Shown here: positions 1 to 5,084 of the stretch, piece by piece
Position numbering within the stretch: position 1 is the stretch's first letter
Layout of the letters: each line of letters opens with the position of its first letter
From: an uncultured Rhodopirellula sp.
GTDB lineage: Bacteria; Planctomycetota; Planctomycetia; Pirellulales; Pirellulaceae
DNA length: 5,084 nt
NCBI GenBank assembly: GCA_913061385.1
Contig: CAJXTM010000387.1
Span: 1 to 5,084 of the forward strand
Reading direction: 5' to 3'
Notes under the pieces: generated by a model
Database searches by the model: none
What the model saw: the letters and a program-made list of their open reading frames with translations, nothing else
What the model was told of the DNA's origin: nothing
Program-made: the position numbers and the translations under genes

Positions 1-100
1 CCAGAAGAGGGTTGCCCCTCGCCCCAACCCAGCGACAAACAGATAGAAAAGAATCTAGACAAGTAAATCGCTGCTCACTTAACGCGACTGACCGAACTTC

Positions 101-125
101 GCGAGCAGACTTCCTACCTGCTCGC
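101..125 (-). terminator. Hairpin just downstream of the sulfatase gene, possible transcription end
   Basis: Positions 101-108 (GCGAGCAG) and 118-125 (CTGCTCGC) are perfect inverted repeats, giving an 8-bp GC-rich stem with a 9-nt loop. On the minus strand the stem begins three bases after the sulfatase TGA stop (129-131). This position suits a terminator or an mRNA 3'-end stabiliser. No T-run follows on the minus strand, so it is not a canonical intrinsic terminator. The stem is seen directly; its role is inferred. Confidence 0.4.
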
Positions 126-128
126 CTG

Positions 129-1775
129 TCATCTCTGGTTGAACTTCCAACCCTGATTGAACTGCGCAGTCAAACGCTTAACGATTCGCGGATTTTCCAT
201 CGCCACGTTGCGAGTTTCGCTTGGATCATTCTGATGGTCATAAAGCTCGACAAAGACTGGCGGCTTGTTGCGGTCACGATAGTCACGCCACAACACAAGA
301 CGGTACCGATCGGTCCGCATCGTGTAGCCCATCAGATGATTTTCAAAAAGATCTCGTTCCCAAAGACTACCCTGCTGTCTGATAATGCGACTCTCGACAT
401 CCCGTATCAGCGGACCAAAGAATGTCTGTCGCATCCCGGCAGACAGAGGATTCGCTGCCCACTCACGGAGCGCGGGATTGGGAAATTGGCTCAATGCTGC
501 TTTCTTCCAAGGCTGATTGGGCTCATCCAGCAAAGGAGCAAAACTGCGGCCCTCCAGGTGCTGGGGCAACGGAACGCCACTTAGATCGCAAAGCGTGGGA
601 TAGATGTCGACCAGTTCAACCAACGCATCAGTGGTTGCCCCACGCTGCTTCATGTCAGGAGTCCATATCACCATCGGGACACGCGTGGCAATTTCATAGT
701 TGGTTGCTTTGCCCCAGATCCCCATCTCTCCGAGATGCCAACCGTGATCTCCCCAAACAATCACAATGGTGTTGTCTCGAACGCCTGCGTCCTCCAAGGC
801 CTTCAGCATCATCCCGACCTGTGCATCAACATAACTGACACACGCGTAATATCCATGCATTAAAGTGCGAGCCAACTCTTCGCCGATGGGTCCAGACTTG
901 GGAATACCATGACGTGTACGCAATTCGAAGGAAGCATGCAAACCAGTTACTGCCCCACCCTCAGGTGGTAATGTCTGATTCGCAGTCTTGATCATGCTGC
1001 GATCATAAAGGTCCCAATATTTCTTGGGTGCGATGAAATCAAGATGCGGCTTGACGAGCCCCAATGCCAAAAACAAAGGTTGTTCAGGCTTGTGTTTGAG
1101 ATGGTCTTTCAGTGTTGCGATCGCCAACTGTGTGTTGAAGCCATCACCGTACACATGGTCCTCTACCTCGGCCGACTCATAAGCTGGTCCGTGAACAAGG
1201 CCACCTGAACCGCCGGGACCATACTTGGCCAACATGGCCTCTTTATTTTCCAGCCAAGTATTTTGATTCTCCGGCAAGGCATAACTACCTGGGAGTTTTG
1301 GACGTTTGTACTGGCAGGATTTCCAAGCGGCCGTACGACTCCACGACCGATCATTGTCCGTCATTCTGGCATGATAAATTTTGCCGCAATACGCTGTTTC
1401 GTAACCATTGGCAATCAAATGCTGAGGCAACGTGACAATTTCCGGATTCAATTCACGGAAGTAAGCAGTATTTTCAATGACCCCGATCGTGTCCGGTCTT
1501 GCACCCGTCATCAGGCTTGCTCGTGACGGACTGCAGATCGCCTGCTGGCAATAGGCACGGTTGAATTTCAACCCCTCCGAGGCCAGGCGATCAATGTGGG
1601 GGCTCTTGGCAATCGATGAACCATAGCAACCCAATTCAGGCCGTAAGTCATCAATGGCGATGAAGAGAATATTTGGACTCGCTTCGCCGAAAGCGAATGG
1701 AGCAACCGTCAGTGCAGCCAGGAGACTCGCGACAATGGATGCGAAGACTGTCCTGAATCTATGTATTTCGGGCAT
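129..1775 (-). CDS. Exported iduronate-2-sulfatase-like type I sulfatase
   Basis: Predicted secreted or periplasmic sulfate-ester hydrolase, probably acting on a sulfated polysaccharide; the substrate is not readable from sequence. The chosen ATG (1773-1775) gives 548 aa, close to the size of human iduronate-2-sulfatase (IDS). It starts with a basic n-region (HRFR), a hydrophobic core and a likely cleavage site near AFG-EA. In-frame ATGs at 1790 and 1853 would add 5 or 26 residues before the signal peptide, and none of the three has a clear Shine-Dalgarno. Numbering from the 1853 ATG: metal ligands D68-D69 in DDLRPELGCYG; sulfatase signature CSPSRASLMTG with C107 as the residue oxidised to formylglycine; GK158 and H161; K268-P-H270; D369-H370 in WGDHGWHLGE; K382. 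The order and flanking sequence (QQAICSPSR, RPDTIG, GDHGWHLGE, TNYEIATRVP) match the IDS-like branch rather than arylsulfatase A. All expected catalytic residues are present, so it should be active if matured by a formylglycine-generating enzyme, which is not encoded here. It has no operon partner in the window. Confidence 0.93.
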   Translation of the reverse strand: MPEIHRFRTVFASIVASLLAALTVAPFAFGEASPNILFIAIDDLRPELGCYGSSIAKSPHIDRLASEGLKFNRAYCQQAICSPSRASLMTGARPDTIGVIENTAYFRELNPEIVTLPQHLIANGYETAYCGKIYHARMTDNDRSWSRTAAWKSCQYKRPKLPGSYALPENQNTWLENKEAMLAKYGPGGSGGLVHGPAYESAEVEDHVYGDGFNTQLAIATLKDHLKHKPEQPLFLALGLVKPHLDFIAPKKYWDLYDRSMIKTANQTLPPEGGAVTGLHASFELRTRHGIPKSGPIGEELARTLMHGYYACVSYVDAQVGMMLKALEDAGVRDNTIVIVWGDHGWHLGEMGIWGKATNYEIATRVPMVIWTPDMKQRGATTDALVELVDIYPTLCDLSGVPLPQHLEGRSFAPLLDEPNQPWKKAALSQFPNPALREWAANPLSAGMRQTFFGPLIRDVESRIIRQQGSLWERDLFENHLMGYTMRTDRYRLVLWRDYRDRNKPPVFVELYDHQNDPSETRNVAMENPRIVKRLTAQFNQGWKFNQR

Positions 1776-2066
1776 GACACTTTTGGGCATGACGACGCGG
1801 GTGCTAATTTTTCCGAGTTGCGAAAGTTGGGCAGTGCACGAGTTGCTGCACATGTATGAGTCACACTTGAGTACTAAAACCCATGCAACAGGGACTTACT
1901 TATCTAAGCATGTTCGAAGTGTAGTTGCTCAGAAAGAATTTAGTTTCTCATGCAGTTTCATCGGCACCACCAACTTCATCGCACCCGCATGAGCATTTGC
2001 GGAAATTAATTACAGGTAAAAAGGTTTCAATTGGGTGAGATGCAACACAGTGGTATCAGCAGAGTT

Positions 2067-2075
2067 TGATATTAT
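2067..2075 (+). promoter_or_regulatory. Candidate extended -10 promoter element for the DUF4190-DUF2752 unit
   Basis: The bases TGATATTAT fit an extended -10 (TG, one base, then TATTAT, five of six matches to TATAAT). The hexamer 17 bases upstream (2047-2052) does not resemble TTGACA, but extended -10 promoters can work without a good -35. Transcription would begin near 2082, leaving a leader of about 90 nt before the GTG start at 2170. The overlapping minus-strand hexamer (2071-2076) reads as a perfect TATAAT, so the element could also serve the sulfatase, though its -35 position is poor. This is a pattern match only. Confidence 0.3.
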
Positions 2076-2156
2076 AGCTGAAGTTCGCGTCGTCGCATCC
2101 ACCTTGCTCGCGTACCGAACTGCAAGCTAACCCCATTGAAACTATCTTTCAGGACC

Positions 2157-2162
2157 AAGAGG
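2157..2162 (+). promoter_or_regulatory. Ribosome binding site deciding the GTG start of the DUF4190 gene
   Basis: AAGAGG, with the GAGG core at 2159-2162, lies seven bases before the GTG at 2170. This is ideal Shine-Dalgarno spacing and supports the GTG over the in-frame ATG at 2233. Confidence 0.6.
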
Positions 2163-2169
2163 CGTTGCG

Positions 2170-2493
2170 GTGAGTACGAGCCCTTACCAACACCAACCAA
2201 GTGGCAATTATCCGCAAGAACTTCCTCTGGGAATGGCGACAACTGCGTTGGTTACAGGCATCCTTTCACTCACCCGGTGTGGTTTATTCACGGCGATTCC
2301 TGCAATCATCTGTGGCCACATCGGCGTCAAACAGGCTGATCGTGGTGAAGCCTCCGGACGATCGATGGCCATGGCCGGCATGACCATGGGTTACATATCG
2401 CTCGCGATTGTCCTACTTGCTATTTTAGCCTACATCGCGATTCTCATCATCGTCATTATTGGTGCTGCAGCAGCCCAGCCCGGCGGTTTGTAA
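2170..2493 (+). CDS. DUF4190-type small membrane protein
   Basis: A 107-aa predicted inner-membrane protein with two transmembrane segments; function unknown. Residues 1-20 form a polar Pro/Gln/Tyr-rich tail (SPYQHQPSGNYP), as is usual in this family. The DUF4190 core follows: a first hydrophobic segment at about 22-50 (ATTALVTGILSL ... AIICGHIGVKQ), a short polar loop with GRSMAMAG at 63-70, and a second long hydrophobic segment at about 70-100. The pattern G-x-L-S-L ... P-A-I-I-C-G-H-I-x-x-K-Q ... G-x-x-M-A-x-x-G-x-x-x-G-Y-I is the family signature. The GTG start is supported by a Shine-Dalgarno at 2157-2162; an ATG at 2233 would remove the tail. The gene is followed after 6 bases by the DUF2752 gene, so the two are almost certainly co-transcribed. 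The family assignment is from recognition; no molecular function is claimed. Confidence 0.85.
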   Translation: MSTSPYQHQPSGNYPQELPLGMATTALVTGILSLTRCGLFTAIPAIICGHIGVKQADRGEASGRSMAMAGMTMGYISLAIVLLAILAYIAILIIVIIGAAAAQPGGL

Positions 2494-2499
2494 AGGCAC

Positions 2500-3066
2500 A
2501 TGAAGAAAATTTTTGATCGAAGAAAAGCTTCTCACTGGCTGCTTGCCAGTGCAATAGGATTGGCAGTTCTCGCGTTAGTGTTGCTGCTTCGGCGTTTCAA
2601 TCCTACGGAGTACTCGTTCTATCCCAAGTGCACACTCAATCAAGCCACCGGTTTGCACTGTCCTGGCTGCGGTGCAACGCGAGCCGTGGGAGCCTTAGCC
2701 GCAGGTCGGCTTGTGGATGCGATACGTTACAATCCGCTACTAGTCCTCGGCGGCCCAGTGATCGCTGCATTCATCTTCCTAAAAATAAAATACGAAGACC
2801 AGCGTGAAGCAAACTGGAACACCTTCTCAATCTGCTTACTGGTTGTCGTGGTAGTGTTTGCAATTGCGCGGAATGTTCCATCACCGACCCGCAGCATCCT
2901 GGCTCCTCCTACGAAGATTTCGCCTGAGAACAAGCCAGCTCTGGAACACAGCGGTGCGAGAAAAGTCGGAGGATTTATTCAACTCGGCAAACGCAACGGC
3001 GCGACAGATCACGACATGCAGAAAACGCCCGGCAGCCCGTTTCGAGTCAGACTGGTACGCGTCTGA
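2500..3066 (+). CDS. DUF2752-type membrane protein with an extra C-terminal tail
   Basis: A 188-aa predicted inner-membrane protein of the DUF2752 family; function unknown. Transmembrane segments lie at about 12-30, 76-95 and 107-123. Between the first two is the family hallmark: YPKC (C44), then TGLHCPGCGATRA with C54 and C57, then the amphipathic AAGRLVDAIRYNPLL. The C-x9-C-x2-C arrangement suggests metal or thiol chemistry, but this is inference. Family members usually end soon after the third helix, near a motif like RNVP ... LAP, here at residues 124-136. This protein runs on for about 50 more residues that are polar, basic and unrecognised, which may be a lost stop codon or a lineage-specific tail. 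The ATG at 2500 follows the DUF4190 stop by 6 bases; AAAGG at 2492-2496 is only 3 bases from the ATG, so initiation may rely on coupling to upstream translation. The stop codon lies inside a hairpin (3043-3076). Confidence 0.87.
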   Translation: MKKIFDRRKASHWLLASAIGLAVLALVLLLRRFNPTEYSFYPKCTLNQATGLHCPGCGATRAVGALAAGRLVDAIRYNPLLVLGGPVIAAFIFLKIKYEDQREANWNTFSICLLVVVVVFAIARNVPSPTRSILAPPTKISPENKPALEHSGARKVGGFIQLGKRNGATDHDMQKTPGSPFRVRLVRV

Positions 3067-3076
3067 GGCTGACTCG
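3043..3076. terminator. Hairpin spanning the DUF2752 stop, between convergent genes
   Basis: CGAGTCAG (3043-3050) and CTGACTCG (3069-3076) are perfect 8-bp inverted repeats around an 18-nt spacer. Nested inside is an alternative 6-bp stem, TCAGAC (3047-3052) with GTCTGA (3061-3066), with an 8-nt loop. The element sits where the plus-strand DUF2752 transcript and the minus-strand propeller transcript meet, so it could act as a bidirectional terminator. Neither side has a T-run, so intrinsic termination is uncertain. The two stems are mutually exclusive in part. Confidence 0.4.
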
Positions 3077-3113
3077 TGCTAGCCCCCCATGAAACGCACC
3101 GCGTGCAGGAGGT

Positions 3114-4607
3114 TCACTCGTTGGGGATCTCGTTGAGTGTGTAATATGCGTTTTCGTGCACCAACTTTCCCCCTTCGGGCTCCCGCATCGGCTCTAGGTC
3201 GAATTCGTGAACATGTCCTTGCACCAATCCTTCGACTTGGATTTCGACTTGCAAGCCATCGTCTGACACGGTGGCTTTTACCACCCGAGGTTTGGTTTGG
3301 TCCACCTCGGGACTGCCATAACCTTGTTGGTAAACATGTGTAAACGTTGACAACGCATAGGTTGCTGGATCTGATGCAACGTCAGGATCAACAGGCTTGG
3401 TAAAAGTCAGCCTGAATCCATCTGGCCTCGCATTAATCGCCTTGATTTCAAACGGCACCACACCCGTCCAGTCCAAACGCTGGATGGCGAACTCGCGAGG
3501 GCCTCGCACCGGCCAACCCCGATTGGTTCCACCCACAATCAAATCCCCGCGTGGCGTGAATTGGCAAGCCAGCAATCCGGTAGCCAGCCCCTCACGGAAG
3601 GGATAGCAGGCTCCTTGCCATACTCCATTAACTTTCTCGGTCGTCGCACGCATGACGACACTAAGGCTGAAATCTGTAACAAACAATTGATTCTCAAATG
3701 GACCAAATTTCCCACCGGTCTTATCAACCATGAATCCAGAAATTGATCTCCCCATTCGAATGTAAGGAAAGACCACAGCGTAGGGGACCAACTCCTTGAC
3801 TCGCTTTCGCTCGGTCATCAATCGAGATCGTGTGTTGGGCACCACAGGCTTGTCCCCCATCTCTTTAGCCAGGTCATACCAGTTGAAACTGACGGGATGC
3901 CCCATGAAACCACCTTGTTCCAATACTTTCAGGCTGCAGGAACCATTCCAAGGCCCCTGACTTTCCGCATAGAACATCACTCCATGCTCGTTCGGGCCAA
4001 TGCCACAGGGACTGCGGATCCCGCTGCAAACTGGCAATGTCTTTCCCTCGGGAGTCACTTTCAGACACCACCCCCGATAAGGAACATCGGAGTGATACGA
4101 TTTGGAAAGGCACAGAGCGACCCAGACATTACCCTCCGGATCCGGTTTTGATCCAAACGCAAACTCATGGTAATTACGAAACCCCCATGTGTCGCTGAGA
4201 GTGTGAAAATGATCAGCTCGGCCATCCGCATTCTCGTCGGTGATACGGGTCACCTCAGTTTGTTGGGTAATCACAAACGCACCGTCCCGATACGACATGC
4301 CCATGACCTCATCCAAGCCATGCGCAAAACGCTTGTAGGTAGGTTGTGGATTTTTGTCGAATGCACCTTTCACCAGAAAGATATCTCCCCGGCGTGTGCC
4401 GACCGCCAATTGATTGTCTGGCATCACTTCGAAGCATCCTGCTTCGATTGCCATCCCCTTGGGCATCGGAATTTCTACAATCCGGTAGTACTTCGACTCC
4501 TCCTCGGCTGTATCCCAATACTCACCCAGAGTCTCACCCCACGCCGACACAGCGAAGACGGATAAAACAGCCACAAGAGCAGGCAGATTTGCAATGCGTA
4601 CGAACAT
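3114..4607 (-). CDS. Secreted glucose/sorbosone dehydrogenase-like beta-propeller protein
   Basis: A 497-aa exported protein resembling planctomycetal L-sorbosone-dehydrogenase-like proteins. Residues 1-24 form a signal peptide (MFVRIANLPALVAVLSVF, cleavage near AWG-E). Residues about 40-378 carry the repeated short-strand pattern of a PQQ-type or NHL-like propeller: GMAIEAGCFEVMPDNQLAVG, RRGDIFLVK, FAHGLDEVMGM, YHEFAFG, GIRSPCGIGPN, ESQGPWNG, GGFMGHP, FTPRGDLIVGGTNRGW. DENADGRAD at 124-132 matches a calcium-binding D-x-N-x-D-G-x-x-D loop (D124, N126, D128, D132). Residues about 383-495 form an Ig-like or SbsA-like C-terminal domain (FRLTFTKPVDP, YGSPEVD, GHVHEFDL, AYYTLNEIP) seen in this planctomycetal family. 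No CxxCH heme motif is present, so any cytochrome partner is separate, presumably the adjacent gene. The ATG at 4607 is supported by AGGA overlapping the upstream stop. It probably oxidises a sugar or aldose-type substrate in the periplasm, but substrate and activity are inferred, and it could be a non-catalytic scaffold. Confidence 0.85.
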   Translation of the reverse strand: MFVRIANLPALVAVLSVFAVSAWGETLGEYWDTAEEESKYYRIVEIPMPKGMAIEAGCFEVMPDNQLAVGTRRGDIFLVKGAFDKNPQPTYKRFAHGLDEVMGMSYRDGAFVITQQTEVTRITDENADGRADHFHTLSDTWGFRNYHEFAFGSKPDPEGNVWVALCLSKSYHSDVPYRGWCLKVTPEGKTLPVCSGIRSPCGIGPNEHGVMFYAESQGPWNGSCSLKVLEQGGFMGHPVSFNWYDLAKEMGDKPVVPNTRSRLMTERKRVKELVPYAVVFPYIRMGRSISGFMVDKTGGKFGPFENQLFVTDFSLSVVMRATTEKVNGVWQGACYPFREGLATGLLACQFTPRGDLIVGGTNRGWPVRGPREFAIQRLDWTGVVPFEIKAINARPDGFRLTFTKPVDPDVASDPATYALSTFTHVYQQGYGSPEVDQTKPRVVKATVSDDGLQVEIQVEGLVQGHVHEFDLEPMREPEGGKLVHENAYYTLNEIPNE

Positions 4608-4615
4608 CGATAGTT

Positions 4616-4619
4616 TCCT
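4616..4619 (-). promoter_or_regulatory. Ribosome binding site of the propeller gene overlapping the upstream stop
   Basis: On the minus strand AGGA lies 8 bases before the ATG and overlaps the TAG stop of the upstream gene (4618-4620), within TAGGAAACTATCGATG. The intergenic gap is 10 bases. This arrangement suggests translational coupling and sets the start at 4607. Confidence 0.6.
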
Positions 4620-5037
4620 ACCAGGTGTATTTAAGAGTGAGTTGTGATTGACCGCTTTTCAGATCCAGCGGTATGTGCAAATGACTGCCAGCAGAATCGG
4701 TAACGATTCTAGCCGCGTGATCAGGATCAACTTCGATCAATAAAGCATTCCCCAATCGAAATTGATGATCCGTTTCTTTCTGGATCGCACCCTTGGTTCG
4801 CAGACGGAAAGCGAGATCTTTTCGAGGCTGTTCAGTCTGGAAAACGATTTTCCGTTTCAGTTGCGACAAGTCCGGTTTTTCGCTTTTCGTGCCACTGGAA
4901 AAATCTTCAACACCAACGTCATCCAATTGGTAAGTGAAGGTGGGGCGATCCATGTCATCCAAAAAGTAACCGGTAAAACGATGGTTGGGTGGGCGTCCGT
5001 CATTCACGACCCAAGGAGATTGGCTACTGTCCAGCTC
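4618..5037 (-). CDS. C-terminal part of a planctomycetal secreted c-type-cytochrome/DUF6797-like protein (5' end missing)
   Basis: Only the last 139 residues are genuine; the 5' part is cut off where adapter sequence begins at 5038. The segment RFTGYFLDDMDRPTFTYQLDDVGVEDF (residues about 20-46, counting from the first genomic codon) matches the pattern F-x-G-Y-x-L-D-x-x-x-x-P-T-F-x-Y ... V-x-V-E-D-F. I associate this pattern with the C-terminal region of large planctomycetal secreted proteins that combine a c-type cytochrome with sugar-dehydrogenase-like parts. The rest is beta-rich (KRKIVFQTEQ, LAFRLRT, ALLIEVD, HLHIPLDLKSGQSQLTLKYTW) and ends in the Y-x-W seen in that group. No heme motif is visible because that part would lie upstream. 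It ends 10 bases before the propeller gene, so the two are probably one operon, and its likely job is electron acceptance or substrate binding for the propeller. The family call is from memory of the pattern and moderately sure; the role is inferred. Confidence 0.65.
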   Translation of the reverse strand, partial: ELDSSQSPWVVNDGRPPNHRFTGYFLDDMDRPTFTYQLDDVGVEDFSSGTKSEKPDLSQLKRKIVFQTEQPRKDLAFRLRTKGAIQKETDHQFRLGNALLIEVDPDHAARIVTDSAGSHLHIPLDLKSGQSQLTLKYTW

Positions 5038-5084
5038 CTGTCTCTTATACACATCTCCGAGCCCACGAGACCGAGGCTGATCTC
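5038..5084 (+). other. Illumina Nextera adapter read-through (not genomic)
   Basis: Positions 5038-5056 are exactly CTGTCTCTTATACACATCT, the Tn5 mosaic end used in Nextera libraries. Positions 5057-5071 are CCGAGCCCACGAGAC, the i7-side adapter. Positions 5072-5079 are CGAGGCTG, which I recognise as the Nextera i7 index N710, and 5080-5084 (ATCTC) begin the P7 flow-cell segment. This is the order expected when a read runs through a short insert. Genomic sequence therefore ends at 5037. Read in reverse, the mosaic end encodes YKRQ after a GTG, creating the false MYKRQ N-terminus. Confidence 0.98.

Larger units (their letters stand above)
1854..2169. other. Divergent intergenic region between the sulfatase and DUF4190 genes
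   Basis: This 316-base stretch (394 bases if the sulfatase starts at 1775) separates divergently transcribed genes and should hold promoters for both. No open frame here resembles a known protein. The middle part (about 2004-2030) is AT-rich. One extended -10-like element lies at 2067-2075. A short weak stem (AGAAA at 1931-1935, TTTCT at 1944-1948) is probably chance. I see no convincing operator, riboswitch, small RNA or tRNA. No sulfatase promoter with both a good -35 and a good -10 box could be picked out by eye. Confidence 0.6.

Noticed and set aside
7..30. Short inverted repeats at the window start (GAGGG/CCCTC, or GGGTTG/CAACCC)
   Set aside because: The stems are only 5-6 bp, mutually exclusive and without gene context; they are likely chance in a C-rich stretch.
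12..584. Open plus-strand frame of 190 codons opposite the sulfatase 3' end
   Set aside because: It is antisense to the strongly supported sulfatase, has no recognisable domain and has unnatural composition; it is a shadow of that gene.
2136..2339. ATG-initiated frame overlapping the DUF4190 gene
   Set aside because: It is in a different frame, lacks hydrophobic or family patterns and is replaced by the GTG-started DUF4190 frame with a good ribosome site.
2858..3082. Alternative plus-strand frame across the DUF2752 tail
   Set aside because: I looked for a frameshift that would explain the tail, but the frame shows no recognisable protein continuing either the helix region or another family.
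4167..4565. Open plus-strand frame of 132 codons opposite the propeller gene
   Set aside because: It is fully antisense to a gene with a signal peptide and family motifs, and shows no domain of its own.
5038..5052. GTG start giving an MYKRQ N-terminus for the partial gene
   Set aside because: The codons lie inside the Nextera mosaic end, so the residues are an artefact and the true start is outside the window.
5038..5056. Tn5/IS50-type mosaic end as evidence of a natural transposon
   Set aside because: It is followed immediately by the synthetic i7 adapter, an index and P7 bases, so it comes from library preparation, not from a mobile element.
1..5084. CRISPR array, tRNA, rRNA, insertion sequence or defence island
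   Set aside because: No regularly spaced repeats, cloverleaf sequence, transposase or known defence motifs were seen on either strand.

Overview
The window looks like a fragment of a planctomycete chromosome, probably of the Pirellulaceae/Rhodopirellula type. The evidence is gene content: an exported iduronate-2-sulfatase-like enzyme, a secreted sorbosone-dehydrogenase-like beta-propeller, and the C-terminal end of a protein resembling the large secreted planctomycetal c-type-cytochrome/DUF6797-like proteins. All three types are abundant in planctomycetes. Weak or absent Shine-Dalgarno signals at some starts also fit. This is taxonomy by inference; no rRNA or other marker gene is present.

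Layout. Positions 1-128 are non-coding and hold a hairpin just past the sulfatase stop. Positions 129-1775 (minus) encode the sulfatase, with a possible longer start at 1853. Positions 1854-2169 are a divergent intergenic region with one candidate extended -10 element. Positions 2170-2493 and 2500-3066 (plus) form a tight two-gene unit encoding small membrane proteins, DUF4190 then DUF2752. Positions 3067-3113 separate convergent genes, and a hairpin covers the DUF2752 stop codon. Positions 3114-4607 (minus) encode the propeller protein. It is probably translationally coupled to a gene at 4618-5037 (minus) whose 5' part lies outside the window.

The last 47 bases (5038-5084) are not genomic. 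They are an Illumina Nextera read-through: 19-bp mosaic end, i7-side adapter, an 8-base index and the first bases of the flow-cell adapter. Any protein called across this junction starts with the artefactual residues MYKRQ.

Functionally, the minus-strand genes are exported proteins consistent with use of sulfated or oxidised carbohydrates by a marine-type planctomycete. The plus-strand pair is a membrane-protein unit of unknown role. I see no CRISPR array, tRNA, rRNA, insertion sequence, phage gene or defence system, and nothing that makes a convincing case for a new system. The most useful results are the adapter contamination, the unusual C-terminal tail on the DUF2752 protein, and the coupled propeller/cytochrome-type pair.
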